Below, piece by piece: positions 11,501 through 23,339 of a DNA stretch of 64,000 bases. Under the pieces are notes generated by a model. That model worked only from the letters and a program-made list of their open reading frames with translations. It had not been told where the DNA came from and did not search any database. The translations under genes were made by a program, and so were the position numbers. The stretch comes from Eustoma russellianum (taxonomy: Eukaryota; Streptophyta; Magnoliopsida; Gentianales; Gentianaceae), in assembly GCA_036186865.1 (NCBI GenBank), contig AP025048.1, positions 23,952,273 to 24,016,272 on the forward strand, in the 5' to 3' direction. Numbering within the stretch: the first letter of the stretch is position 1; each line of letters starts with the position of its first letter.

Positions 11501-12247
11501 TGTATCATCTGAGACAGTAACTTGAGGATCAATTTTGTGTATTTCTTGCATTCTAGATGCAGCGGGGTGACCAAGTCTTGAGTGCCACAATTTTGAACTG
11601 GAAGTAGAGGTGGAAGAAGCACAGGCTTGAGGAAGACTGACACAATGGGGGCGAAAAACATGAGGTTGCTGAAGAGATCCAACGAAGTGGTACAGACCAT
11701 GAATGACTCTAGCTGAACCAATCATCTTCTTGGTTGTATGTTCCTTAATAATACATGTATTGGAGTGAAATGACACATCAATGTCACCAGATTCAGTCAA
11801 CTTACTTAGTGACATCAGATTGAAAGTAAATGAAGGCACATGCAGGACATTTCTCAATATAAGGTGAGGACTAACCTTAACTGTTCCCATATGATTGACC
11901 ATAGCACACTGTTTATTAGACAGTTTCACAGACATAGAAGTAACAGAATGAAAGGAATCAAATAGAAAAACAGAATGACAGATATGGTCAGTGGCACCAG
12001 AATCCAAAATCCATATAGTTGAATGCTCATGTAACACATTACCTTTCCCTTTGTCAGAAGTGCTGGAACACTGAGCAGACATAACAGCATGATGTCCTCC
12101 ACCAACCTCCTTCTCTCCCTGATTACTCTTGAAATTTTCTCTGTGACCATACAACAGACTCATTAGCTGTACATATTGGTCATGGGTAAACATAGGAACA
12201 CTCTGAGAAACTGAGTTAACAGTCACTTCATTGCACCCTTCACTCAA
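8520..12247 (-). pseudogene. Copia-1 pol (protease, integrase, RT, RNase H), broken
   Basis: The longest piece (12247-10475) holds the protease site (DSGATDHIC), the integrase zinc-binding HHCC region (SRLGHP, then CSVCLLAKQ) and the catalytic core (MDIWGP, RNDNG, then GVVERK). A P/Q-rich linker follows. RT pieces lie at 10174-9926 (WQEAMNKELEAL) and 9555-9112, with the YVDD site intact at 9457-9468. RNase H runs from 9111 to about 8520 ([15 protein letters not shown]). Several stops and frame changes separate these blocks. The protein would process gag, copy the RNA and integrate the DNA. Catalytic motifs survive, but the frame does not. Confidence 0.9.
10343..10486 (-). repeat. 72-bp tandem duplication in the Copia-1 linker
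   Basis: Two copies, 10343-10414 and 10415-10486, differ at a few bases. The period is a multiple of three, so the repeat keeps its frame and encodes two copies of a P/Q/S-rich segment (core SIQPPPSTLHPT) between integrase and RT. Confidence 0.85.
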
Positions 12248-13334
12248 CTGATATCCATGATATTCAGTTCCTTCAACACCAGAAAATTCTTGTCCCCTAT
12301 TGCATCACCATCTACACAGTTAGCTTGGCTCTTTGGCTTATATCCAGGAGGATATCCATATTTTTTATAACACCTATCTACGGTGTGACCCATCATATTA
12401 CAATATGTACAAACTGGTGCTCTGGAGTTTCCTTGTATAGACCTAGAAGACTCCTTTCTGAACCCTCTGCCTGCAGGTTTTTGCCATCCTTGACCTGGAG
12501 CTGCAAATCCTCCAGGCCTAGGCACTGAACCTCCAAACTTTCCACTATTATTCACATTCATAACCATCGTAGGCTTATTGTTAATCTGGCTCTGTGTGCC
12601 TGAGTAATTCAATTTTCTTTCAAGATTTACATCCATGGAAAATGTGGTTTTAAGATCATGTAAAGGAACTGATAACAGAACCTAAGATTTTACCAGTTCA
12701 AATTCTTCATTAAGTTCTTTAATGAACTTAATAACATAATCATCTTGGATGAACTTGTTAATCTGACTTGACACATTACATGTACATCTATTACACACAT
12801 AACTTGGAATGGATCTAAGGACCATCAATTCCTCCCATAATACTTTCAATCTAGTGTAGTAATCAGTTACAGAGCTCTCGCCTTGCTTGATAGCGTAGAA
12901 TTGTTCTTGCAAATCTGATAGTCTGAATGCATCAGCATTCCTATACCTATGTTTGAGATCATTCCATATGTCGATTGCATTGTCAAACCACATGACACTT
13001 TGTCCAATGGAAGGTATGACCGAATTAACAATCCATGATGCCACCATGTTATTAGCCTTTTCCAGGCTCCATATCTTCGGTTATCTTCATCTGGTTTAAC
13101 TACATCACCTTTTATAAAACCAGTTTTGTTCTTAGACTCCAGAGCTCTCCTAAAGGTTCTGCTCCAACCATGATAATTGTTTCCATCAAGCAATGGCTGT
13201 ACAAGAATGAGTGAAGGACTATCACTCGGATGAATGTATAATGGATCCTCTGATGGATCAACATTCACTGCATGAAAATTGTTCGAAGAATTGGGGGAAT
13301 TAATGTTTGAAGCCATGAATGAGCCAAAATTCAT
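12244..13334 (-). pseudogene. Copia-1 gag, broken
   Basis: The minus-strand start MNFGSFMASN lies 19 bases inside the primer binding site. The first piece (13334 to about 13050) has the conserved N-terminal WSRTFRRAL segment. A frame change near 13047 leads to the capsid-like UBN2 part (12 kb side of 13047 down to 12682; ASWIVNSV, LQEQFYAIKQG). The last piece (12636-12244) has a zinc knuckle, CTYCNMMGHTVDRCYKKYGY. Gag would form the virus-like particle. The breaks mean that no full-length protein is made. Confidence 0.85.
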
Positions 13335-13352
13335 CAGATGCTACACTCGGAA

Positions 13353-13366
13353 GCTCTCTGATACCA
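13353..13366 (-). other. Copia-1 primer binding site
   Basis: The minus strand reads TGGTATCAGAGAGC immediately after the 5' LTR. This matches the initiator-tRNA-Met primer site common in plant LTR elements. Confidence 0.88.
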
Positions 13367-13933
13367 TGTAGAAAAACGACCACTTTCAATTATACTGCAA
13401 AGGATTTGCAACATTCAACAGCAACATAAACGAATCACAATCATTATGCAAAGAAGTTCAAACGAACTAACAAACATCTATAAAGATTCAACGAAATTGA
13501 CAAGAGATAGACAACTGAGAGTGGAGAGAAGAATATTATTCAGGGAATGGAAATGATTCTCTCTACATTACGTCGAACATATTTGCAGAAAATATCAAAG
13601 GGGGAAGATAACCGTTTCTTATGAAATTACAGTTTTGTCCCTACGGTTATTTTGCCCTATACTCAAATCATAAGGGCATTCTTGTCAATTTCCAGCGTTT
13701 AAACATTTGGCGCGTCCTCCCTTTCTTCTCCAAGCACCACTGCAGCAGACCTTGCCGCACCCTTTCACCAACTTTCCTCCTTCATCACGTGCTCATTTAG
13801 CTCTCCTTTCAATGGCAACCGTTGATTAAACCTCCAATCCTATGGTTGTAATTCAATTTGACATGGATCATTATCCAGCTCTTCATGATCTTCATCACCT
13901 GCTCCATGCCTTGGGTTGCCTACACTTTCAACA
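13367..13933 (-). repeat. Copia-1 5' LTR
   Basis: The LTR is 567 bp with TG and CA ends on the minus strand. It is the partner of 7930-8503. The element's transcript would start here and run leftwards. Confidence 0.95.
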
Positions 13934-15300
13934 ATGCGAAAAAGACCAAAGCTTGCTAAATGTATTTTAGAAAGAAAACCTGATGGTCTATGCATGTTTA
14001 AAGGATGTTTAACAAAATAATTTTTTTCTTTATTTGAAAGTTCCGCGTATGTTTTTAACCTGATCATCACACAACATACATCTGTACACAAAATCAATCA
14101 TTCTTTAAAGTGGATCTTTTTTTACAATTATTTTTTTACCAAGATCGCGTTGCTTAGACAAATCTACTAGCATCAACATCTGAATTTCAGTGGTAGAGTC
14201 AGTTTGATAACCGAGACCATATTATAAACATGCAACGTTCCGTTGCCATAATCTCATATACCAGCATCCGGATGGTCAGACATTATATCACTGAGATATT
14301 GATATTACAAACACCAAGACGTTGTTATACACACTTTTCATAAAATGAAATCACTAAAAACCCGGTCCACAACTATTATGATTTTGGTGATCGAATGATT
14401 ATTTTATACTGAAAACCCAGTGTGATATTTTATAATACATCATGTTGTCACTTGAAAAATGAATATAACAGAAAAGACTGAAATCCCCATTCTAAACCAA
14501 ACCCAAGATAGTATAACAAGGGGATTAGCCTGTGTATACATATATCCCTGTCCACTAGAACTATTATCTTTTCTTTACTCTTTTGCGTTTCCACAGAAAT
14601 GGTTTCGTTTATTGTCTTAGTTGCTTTTTTTTTTTGTGTTTTCTCCCACTTCTTTTTTGTGTTCTATGTTGTTTCTTTTAAGTCACCTTAGCCTTTAATT
14701 GGTTCTGCTAGTTTTTGGAAAAGAAACATTTGCATATTGGTTTTTTTTTTTTTTTGTGTGGGGTAGACGAAAGTAGGGGAGATATGTAGTTTGTCTCGTT
14801 CTGAAAATGGAAGGATGAAAAATGTGTTCCTTGGGATATGTGGGGAGTAATGTATGGCCACTCTATTGTTAAAGGTATGATGATCTTTCCGTCACCTAAT
14901 TGAGTTGAAAACATATTTAAGCAGCCATAACTCTCTCCATGAATTTTAATCCAGGTATTAACACTAATAGGGGGTAATGTTGAAATTCTTACACTTTATC
15001 AAAGTAAAGTTTATGTCTAAAACTTGTCCTCTCCTAAAATACTGTGTTTTCTAAAAAAAGAGTATTTAAAAGGAAAAAGAAATGATTAGATGCTTTATCA
15101 TGTGCTTGTGACGTGGATTGCATATTACATAGCATAATGATTAAAGAAACAACACAAATGTACAAATTTTAAAATATTTTAAAAATAATTGCATAGAATC
15201 TTAGTAGTTATTTTATAAGAAATCTCACAAAGACATAAAAAACAGGCCCCCAACATTCCATACAATCATCCAAGTAACATGGTGTTCTCTCTTTAGAAAC
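13934..15300. other. Intergenic DNA between Copia-1 and Copia-2
   Basis: The DNA is AT-rich with several poly-T runs (14627-14637 and 14742-14756 are clear). A minus-strand open frame of 85 codons (14097-13840) runs into the Copia-1 LTR and shows no known motif. I see no gene, RNA or bounded repeat. The LINE sequence cut at 7762 does not resume here. Confidence 0.6.
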
Positions 15301-15652
15301 GGTTGGAGGTGAGCTAAGTCTACTTGATGTTGTTGATAAAGCTGCCGACCTAACCTGCCGACCTGAGCCCTACCCGACCTGACCTCACTTATGAGCTCAG
15401 CTCAGAAGATTTGAGGCACATTTTACGGCTGATTAGATATGATTGGAGATATCCAGTTTAATCAGATATATTCTATTCATTGAATTTATCATGTACGTAA
15501 ATATAGAGGTATGATAGGATTTATATTAATCACTTTAGCTGTAGATTAGCACAAATTGCTTCCTTGTATTTCCTATAAATTGACGGACAAATGAATAGAA
15601 AAAATGTCGAGATTTGAGTTGCCAAAAGTCTTTGTGCACATATACTTTTATA
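15301..15652 (+). repeat. Copia-2 5' LTR
   Basis: The LTR is 352 bp and matches 20050-20398 throughout with scattered differences. Shared landmarks are GAGCTAAGTCTACTT near the start and CTTTGTGCACAT near the end. The terminal bases have mutated (GG start, TA end). Confidence 0.93.
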
Positions 15653-15665
15653 TGGTATTAGAGCC
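15653..15665 (+). other. Copia-2 primer binding site
   Basis: TGGTATTAGAGCC lies directly after the 5' LTR. It differs by one base from the initiator-tRNA-Met primer site. Confidence 0.85.
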
Positions 15666-15717
15666 ATCAATGGCCTAAGATTTCTGATCTTCTTCCTTCA
15701 TAAATTTCCTTTCAGCC

Positions 15718-16930
15718 ATGACCGTCGAATCCTCTACCTCTTCTTCTCAAACCGTAGCAACCGAATCTTCTCACAAGAAAATTATATCTCCTTATGATCT
15801 GCCTGGGTTGCTCATCATCCTGTCCAACTCACAAGATCAAACTACGACGGGCAAGGTCCGTTTGTGGCTCTTTGCTTGCCCGACGAAAATATGGTTTCCT
15901 CGATGTAACCATAACTCAACCTGATGATGGGTTTTCTGACATGCCAGATTGGGAGCCTGTCAATTCTATGATTGTCGCATGGATTTTGAATACAATTGAG
16001 CTCAGCTTGCGTTCCACTATCTCCTACTCAGAGAATGCTAAGCAGTTGTTGGACGACATCAAACAGCGGTTTGCTTTTATGGATGCTCCTCAAGTGCATC
16101 ATTTAAAGAAAGCACTCGCAAATTGCAAGCAAAATGGAGATTCTGTCATGACATATTATGGCAGATTGAAGAAACTCTGGGATGAGATGAAAGACTATGA
16201 TGACATCCCATTATGTTCTTGCAACGGCTGTAAGTAGAACTTGCGATACACACTCAGTCGTCGCAAAGAGGCTGACCGAGTTCATCAGTTCCTTATGGAA
16301 CTTGATGAACATACGTATAGAACAGTGCGCTCATCTATTCTTAGCCAGGAACTTCTTCCTACTCTGAACAGGGTCTATCACATAGTGATTCAACAGGAAA
16401 GTTTGGGTTCCATTGCACTGGCGGAAGAAAAACATGAATCTCATGCCTTTGCTGTGACAGTGACAAGGAAGACATGAGGTGACAGGAAGAACTCCAAAGC
16501 TATGGCGGTGTGCACACATTGTCGCAGAAAGGGACATGAGGCCAGCGGGTTTTTTCAAATCATAGGTTATCATGACTGGTGGGATGATCGTCCTAAAAGA
16601 CAGATGAAGTCTAAAGTTCCTGCACAGCTAACATCTTCTCGATCCAAGGTAACAGGCAGTGCTGCACATGTGACAACTGCTCCATTAAAGGTAACCTCCA
16701 CCTCGGATGATGCACATGGGGGTGCGAAACCTTTGGTAGACCTTTCTGCGGCCGAACTGAGCTCACTTCTCCGAGCACTTAGTACACGTAAGCAAACAGC
16801 TCCAGAACGCCTTATTGGTAAGCCTACTGACACTTTTTGGATTATTGATTTGGGAGCGTCTCATCATATGACGGGTAACTTAGATCTTTTGTATAATTGC
16901 ACCCCATTTCCTCCGTGTAATATCCAGCTC
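15718..16930 (+). pseudogene. Copia-2 gag, broken
   Basis: ATG 15718 starts a frame that shifts near 15850 into the capsid-like region (DWEPVNSMIVAWILNTI, then MTYYGRLKKLWDEM). Stops at about 16236 and 16476 break it. The zinc knuckle reads CTHCRRKGHEASGFFQ: the final Cys expected after SG is Phe, so metal binding is probably lost. The Copia-2 protease site follows in the frame of 16502-17026. Confidence 0.85.
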
Positions 16931-19900
16931 CCTAACGGAACTGTGACTCAAGCACAGCACCAAGGGTCAGCTCGGCTGAATGAAGAATTGATACTTGACA
17001 AAGTGTTCTTTGTCCTAAACTTGTAATTTGCTATCAATTTCACAGTTGCTGCATAATCAAGATAATGTTATTAAGTTTACTAATGAAGGTTGCGTGATAC
17101 AGGACCAGACTACCAAGACTTGGATTTGAGCGGGTGATGTGATCGAAGGGCTGTACATCTTGAGAAGAGCAGAATATATCTGGATGCATACAGTTTAAAA
17201 GAACTCCGACGTCTCCCTATAGCACAATCGGTTGGGACACCCTTCCAATCGAGTCTTGCGTCTGTTGCATAACATTGTACCTTCCTTTAGTGATACTAGT
17301 ATAGCTTGTTGTGAGGTCTGCCTTCGCGTAAAGCAGACTAGAAAACCGTTTGATTTGAATAATACTATTGTCGAACAATGTTTTGTTCTGGTTCATTGTG
17401 ATGTATGGGGTCCTTATATACATAAAACTTCGTGTGGTGCTTCTTATTTTTTGACTTTTGTGGATGATCATTCTCGGGCTGTGTGGGTGTACTTGTTAAA
17501 AACCAAACATCAGGTCCTAACTTTCGTGAAGCAGTTCTTCACTATGGTAAATACCCAGTTCGGCCAAAAGATTAGAACTTTCCAAACTGATAATGGAACA
17601 ACATTTTTACCATGCCACTTTCTTTGTTGACCAAGGTGTGATACATCATACCTCCATTCGATATGCACCACAACAAAATGAAAAATATGAGCGTAAACAT
17701 CGACACATTCTTGATGTGGCACGAGCCCTCTGCTTCCAAGCTAACCTTCCTTTAACCTTCTAGGGCGAGTGCGCCCTGACTGCGGTTCATCTTATCAACC
17801 GCACTCCATCTACCTTACTTGGAGGCAAGACACCCTATGAAGTTCTCTTTGGCCGACCCCCCAGTTACACCAATCTTCGAGTTTTTGGCAGCCTGTGTTA
17901 TGTTCACAATGATCAATCCTACGGTGATAAGTTCCAACCACGCAGTCGTAAATGTATCATGGTCAAATACTCCTCTAGAAAGAAAAGATGGACGGTATAT
18001 GATCTAGAAACTTATGAATTATTTGTTTCTCGAAATATCACCTTCGCCGAGATCACATTTCCATTTGCTGATATATATCCTCATATTCCTTCACCATCCT
18101 CTTCTGATCTTGTGCCCCCAAACAACTCTCCCATTGACCCACCTTCTGATCCACCTATAGCACTGCTAGAAACATCTTCCCGCTCATCCGAGCCGACCTC
18201 AACTGACCCAAGCTCATCTTCCCAGCTCAGCTCAGCGGAACAAAACCCATCACCTGACCTCAGCACGGCTGAAGACTCTTCGCAACCTGAGTTGATCCCA
18301 CCAGCTCCTCCCTCGCTATCTTCACCTCAGCTCGGCCGAGGAAAGCGCATAAAGAAGCTTCCTGCAAGATTGGCAGACTATGACAAGAATGCAGTACAAT
18401 CCATCCCTTTACTCGCATCACCCGCTTTGACTGTTTCCTCAGGTATTCTCTACTCTATCAGCAATTTTCTTAGTAATCATCAATTTTTTGCTGCACATAG
18501 CATGTTTCTTGTGGCTATCACCTCAACCACAGAACCAGTCTCTTACTCGGACGCCGCGAGAGACCTTCACTGGCATGCTGTCATGCGCGAAGAACTGGAA
18601 GCTCTTGAGGAAAATCGAACATGGACTTTAGAGGAGCTACCTCCTGGGAAACGTGTTATCGGCTGTAAATTGGTGTATAAAGATCAAACATCATTCGGAT
18701 GGAATTATCGAACGATATAAAGTCAGGCTGGTTGTATATGACAACCGTCAGATCGAGGGACTTGACTATACTGAAACTTTTGCTCCCATCGGTAAATGGT
18801 CACACTTTGCGTACTCTTGGCTATAGCAGGAGATCGCAATTTTCTACCTGTTAAATGTACCTCTGCAATGCATTTCTTCATGGTGACCTTGATGAAGAAG
18901 TTTATATGAAACTGCCTCCTGGCTTCACAGAGACCTCACCTCGCACCGTCTGTCGGTTGCGTAAATCATTGTATGGTCTTAAGCAAGCACCTAGGTGTTG
19001 GTTTGCAAAGCTTTCCGCTGCTTTGCGTTCTTATGGTTTTGTTCAGTCCTACCTGGATTATTCTCACTTCAGCTATGCTCGTACTAATATTCGCCTTTAA
19101 ATTTTGATATATGTTGATGACCACATACGTGTAGGCAATGATTCTCGGAAAATGGAGGTTGTTAAAACTTATTTAAGCTTCTGCTTTCATATGAAGGATC
19201 TTGGTCCTTAAAAATATTTCCTTGGACTTGAGGTCGCTCGCAGTGCTGCAGGTATATTTGTATCTCAGTGTAAGTATGCTCTAGATATTATTGCAGATTG
19301 TGGCTTGCTTGCTTCAGAGCCCGCCTCCATACCTTTAGAACAACAACATCAGTTGGCTCAGTCTACCAGTTCTCTTCTAGAAGATCCGCTGTCATATCGA
19401 CGTCTTGTTGGTCGCTTGATTTATTTATCTTTCACCGGACCTGAGCTATCTTATGTTGTCCATATGCTAGCTCAGTTTATGCAATCACCTCAGCTTGATC
19501 ACTGGCATGCTGCTCCGTGGGTTGCTCGGTGTCTCAAAGGCAGCCTAGGCCAAGGGCTGCTTTTCCCGACCACGAATGACCTCCAATCGACTGCCTACTG
19601 TGACTCAAATTGAGCAAGCTATCATCTTACTCGATGATCGCTTTCCTTTTACTTTATTAAAAAGATTAAAAAGCAACACATTGTCTCTCGTACCTCTGCC
19701 GAAGTATAATATCGCGCTATGGCATACACAACTTATGAGCTAAAGTGGTTGCTCGGCCTTCTTAGTTTTCTTGGCATTCCGCACTCAGCTTCTATTACTC
19801 TATTCGCTGATAGCCAATCGGCATTGTACCTTGCTCACAATCCTGTTGTTCAAGAACGAACTAAGCACATTGAGGTTGACTGTTATTTTCTCCGGGATGC

Positions 19901-20042
19901 CATTTTAGATGGAAAAATCCGCCCCCTTCATGTCTCAACTACACATCAGCTTGCAGATATTATTACAAAATCTCTTGGGAATCGCGAGTTTCGTTTCTTA
20001 TTGTCCAAGTTGGGTGTTGCCGACCTTCTCGCCTCAACTTGA
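16830..20042 (+). pseudogene. Copia-2 pol (protease, integrase, RT, RNase H), broken
   Basis: The protease site reads IIDLGASHH, with Leu in place of the Ser of the usual D-S/T-G triad. Integrase pieces run from about 17225 (GHPSNRV, CEVCLRVKQ) through HCDVWGPY and TDNGT to about 18000. An acidic, Ser/Pro-rich linker follows. The RT parts are at 18540-18720 (HAVMREELEALEENRTW) and 18855-19320 ([13 protein letters not shown]), with YVDD near 19107-19121. RNase H lies at 19600-20040 (HIEVDCYFLRD, LADIITKSL). More than ten stops or frame changes are present. Confidence 0.9.
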
Positions 20043-20049
20043 GGGGGGG
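20037..20049 (+). other. Copia-2 polypurine tract
   Basis: ACTTGAGGGGGGG sits directly before the TGTTGGAG start of the 3' LTR, as expected for the plus-strand primer. Confidence 0.85.
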
Positions 20050-20398
20050 TGTTGGAGCTGAGCTAAGTCTACTTAATGATGTTGATAAAGCTGCTGACCT
20101 GACCTGTCGACCAAAGCTCTAGCGACCTGACCTCACTTAAGATCTCAACTCGGAAGATTTGATGCATGGTTTACGGCTGATTACATATGATTGGAGATAT
20201 CCAATCTAATCAGATATATTCTATTCATTGAATTTATATGTACATAAATATAGAGATATGATAGGATTTGTATTAATCTTTTTAGCTGTAGATTAGCACA
20301 AATTGCTCCCTTGTATTTCCTATAAATTGACTGACAAATGAATAGAAAAATGCCGAGATTTGAGTTGTCAAAAGTCTTTGTGCACATCTACTTTTACA
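20050..20398 (+). repeat. Copia-2 3' LTR
   Basis: The LTR is 349 bp, starting TGTTGGAG and ending TTTTACA. It is the partner of 15301-15652. Confidence 0.95.
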
Positions 20399-21300
20399 GA
20401 TACCAATTTCCTATTTATTATGAAATACTACTAAAATGATGTGTAGTTGTTCTTGGATCACTAAAAAATACATAGAGGAGGTGCTTTTGGCCGTTATAAC
20501 ATCCATGAATCTTTTTTCCAGAAAAAGACAAAATTTTCTTTTGCCGTAGTGAAAGTAAAAGTGATTTAAATGGGTTTCAGATGGGTTTCAGCCCAACTAA
20601 ACGAATTAGTTTTTAGGCTCCAGTTTTCCTCGTACCGCGTGTGCTTCCAGGGGAAAGAATAACCTCATGAACATTTAAATGGCCGGCAAAAGATCACTAA
20701 ACGAGAATCCAAGAACGGCATCGTAATCAGCAAAAGAAGACAGCAATATACTAGATAGAGGTAAGCATCATGATTTCCTCTTTTCTTCTCATACTTGGAG
20801 ATCGAAGGTTACTTTCGAGCCATGTTCTTAATATTGGGAGTTGAAGTAACCGAAAATTTTTTTTTAAAAAAAAAGGCTGTTGATTTGTGAGGAGGATTAG
20901 ACAATGTGGGAAGGATCAATGAAATAATTGTGACGACTGATGTTATGAAATAAGTTTGGATCCGTGATGTATGCGTAGACTCACGTGCACATGTGGTATT
21001 TTATTGGTATAAATTGTATCCTACATGAGCTATTGAACATTACCATATAGTTACTTTATTTGTACGGGTTTTGAGCACTTGGAGCATCTATTGGTTGGCG
21101 TGTGTCAACCAGAAAACACAATATTTTTTCCTAACGAGCAGAAAAACTCATCTGCTTCACAAGTGTGGTTCGACTCAAAATCCGGGTCGTGACAAATAAC
21201 CAGGCCAGTGCATGTTGATATGAAGAGGTCACCTTCTCTTTCTAAGTGCACTTTTCTGCAAATCTTTGTATGCATCTATTTGATTATCGAAAATAATATT
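20399..21300. other. Intergenic DNA with a possible orphan exon
   Basis: No element is recognised. At 20681 ATGGCCGGC opens a 15-codon frame. Some 35 bases after its stop, GATAGAG is followed by GTAAGCATC (20761), a good plant splice donor. This could be the 5' exon of a host gene separated from the rest by insertions, or chance. A segment near 20970-21195 resembles the GC-poor ends of gypsy LTRs but has no boundaries. Confidence 0.35.
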
Positions 21301-21600
21301 TTCAGAGATGAGTCAAAGAGCCACATAGGAATCTATACAGATAAATTCATTGGAAAAAGAGGTATACACACTTCAGAAAGAGCTTGAAGTAAAAAAAATC
21401 AAATATCAAAAGCTCAAGACCAATCTAAAGACAACTATCTTTGGACTTTGTTTCTCTTCTGATGAAGAGTCTTGATAACCCACATCCATATTCCTTAGAA
21501 ATTTTGTGTATATATGTGCTCGGTGCTTGTTGCTTTATGACTTTGACTACTTTATTGATGTGGCTCACATTTTAATATTTATGGATATCTTTGGTCCTTT

Positions 21601-21662
21601 ATGTTAATGATGTGCCTTATGTTCATGTATAATGTTAATGATGTGCCTTATGTTCATGTGTA
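21601..21662 (+). repeat. 31-bp tandem duplication
   Basis: Two near-identical copies of a segment starting ATGTTAATGATGTGCC lie head to tail. Confidence 0.85.
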
Positions 21663-22035
21663 AAAATTTTATATGGTCAATATGTTTCTTCTTCTTGTTT
21701 TTTTATGTTTCAAAAGGAGGAGAATTTTGAGTGTTTGACTTTTACAAACTTTGGTTTGAGAAGTTTGGTTGGGTTTTAGTTTTGGTTTGAGGAGAAGATT
21801 GGTTTTGGGGAGAAGTTTGAGCATGGTGCTTGTTCAAACTTTGAGTCTAGTGTGGCCTAAATGATTATTGTGTAATTACTCGGTTGAGTTTGATTGAGTA
21901 TTGTGGAGCATAAACTCAGAGGAAGTTTTGCAAGCTACGAGAGAATTTTGATACATTATTAATGAGGGTTTTCAAAACGTTTAAAAAGTTTGCAAACAGA
22001 ATCTTTGTTTAAAATCATCAAAAAAGGGAGAGATT

Positions 22036-23300
22036 GTTGGGTTGTAAGTATGCTTTGATGATTTACATGAGCTACATACGCAAAAAATTTCAAACAATTT
22101 GCAAAACAAAAAGTCATGTTTTAGGGGTAGACAGTCCGAACTCAGAATGGTCTTGACGGAACATACAATCAAATAAAGCTTTTGCATTCGGTAAATCACG
22201 AGATCGAACTCAGGTTTGGCAAGTCCGAACGTTTGATCTGTATTTCAAAATTGATCAAAATGTTAATGTCAAAGTTCGACCAAACACATGAACAAACTCA
22301 AAAGTATGAGTTCTCTCTAAGGAAACACTGAACGTTCGATCCTGCATTCAGTGCGGTAAATAGAGAGTTCTAGGAAAAAAAAAGCAAACTTAGAGTTGAG
22401 TTCGGTGTTGAATACTAAATGTTTTGGTTGTCGCATTTGGTGGCTTGAAATATAGTCATTACACAATTTTCAAACTACAAAAGGTTGTATCTTTTGATTG
22501 CTCATTTATTACCAATGTCTCTAATGCGATTTTAGTTGCCTTCACATGTCCTATAAACATCTAGATGGCAAATCTTCAACCATAATAAGGAAAAGAGTTG
22601 TTGGAAAAAATTTGAACCGGAAAGATCAATTAACGAAGTAAGAGAAAGAGGTAAGGCTGGAAAAATTAAAATTGAAGACCGCTATTCATACAAGAAGTTT
22701 TAAAGAGGCAAATACTCATTTTCACCTACTTCAAGCTTAATTCTCTCTTCATCTATAAAAACTCTCAAATACAAAAGTACTGAAAACACGTTAAGTCCAT
22801 ATTGCTTATATCAATTGTTGTATTTTGAGAGTTTTGAAGTCTAAAACAAAAGAAATTAAACATATTTAATCTCTTGATTATGATTTACACTTGATTTGAA
22901 GATGTAACTCCATTTCTTCTTCCAAAACATATTTGATGAAAGTTCTTAGAAAGAAATTTATTGAAGTTGTGAACAGGAAAGTAGAAAAGATTTAAGACTC
23001 TTACTTGCAGTTATTGTTGTAGAAGTTGTTGTAGCATTTGTTATAGTAGGAATGTATCGACCTCTGTGAGGCAACTTATATAGTTGTTTAAAATCCAGTT
23101 TCATAACAAAGTGGTAGTAGAGTATAATCATAGAGATATGAACCACTATATGTCGTGGATCTCCATTCACTATCTTTCATCTCATTCCTTTTTATTTTTG
23201 TGATTATTTTGAGTTGGTATGAGCTAAACTGAGAAAAACTCGAAAATTGCTCAACGCTTTATTCTCTCTCCCTTCAGAATGTTGTTCATGGACCTAATAA
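22036..23300 (+). repeat. LTR-like block of the SIRE-like element
   Basis: It starts TGTTGGGTTG just after the purine-rich AAAAAAGGGAGAGAT. It is followed at 23302-23314 by TAGTATCAGAGTC, a changed initiator-tRNA primer site. The length of about 1.26 kb suits SIRE-type LTRs. With no second copy in the window, the right end is approximate. Confidence 0.5.
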
Positions 23301-23339
23301 ATAGTATCAGAGTCTAGCATTGAATGCTTGGCCAATTTT

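Larger units (their letters stand above)
7763..13933 (-). mobile_element. Copia-1, Ty1/copia composite with extra truncated second unit
   Basis: Read on the minus strand, the order is 5' LTR (13933-13367), primer binding site, gag, protease, integrase, RT, RNase H, polypurine tract, 3' LTR (8503-7930). Beyond the 3' LTR comes a second primer binding site and a second gag start that breaks off at about 7763. Integrase before RT identifies Ty1/copia. The base after the outer LTR end starts ATGCG (13934-13938). The same five bases occur at 7749-7753, nine bases outside the truncated end, which may be chance. The LTRs are similar but clearly diverged, so the insertion is not recent. Confidence 0.92.
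15301..20398 (+). mobile_element. Copia-2, Ty1/copia retrotransposon with both LTRs
   Basis: The element is 5.1 kb with LTRs at 15301-15652 and 20050-20398, a primer binding site, gag, protease, integrase, RT, RNase H and a G-rich polypurine tract. Flanks GAAAC (15296-15300) and GATAC (20399-20403) agree at four of five bases and are probably a decayed target duplication. The first LTR begins GG where the other has TG. Many stops sit where related proteins have Trp or Arg, as expected from C-to-T decay of methylated DNA. The element is not functional. Confidence 0.93.

Noticed and set aside
10475..12247. 590-codon frame as an active host gene
   Set aside because: It is protease-integrase of Copia-1, enclosed by LTRs and followed by broken RT.
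13840..14097. 85-codon minus-strand open frame
   Set aside because: Half of it is Copia-1 LTR; the other half has no recognisable protein similarity.
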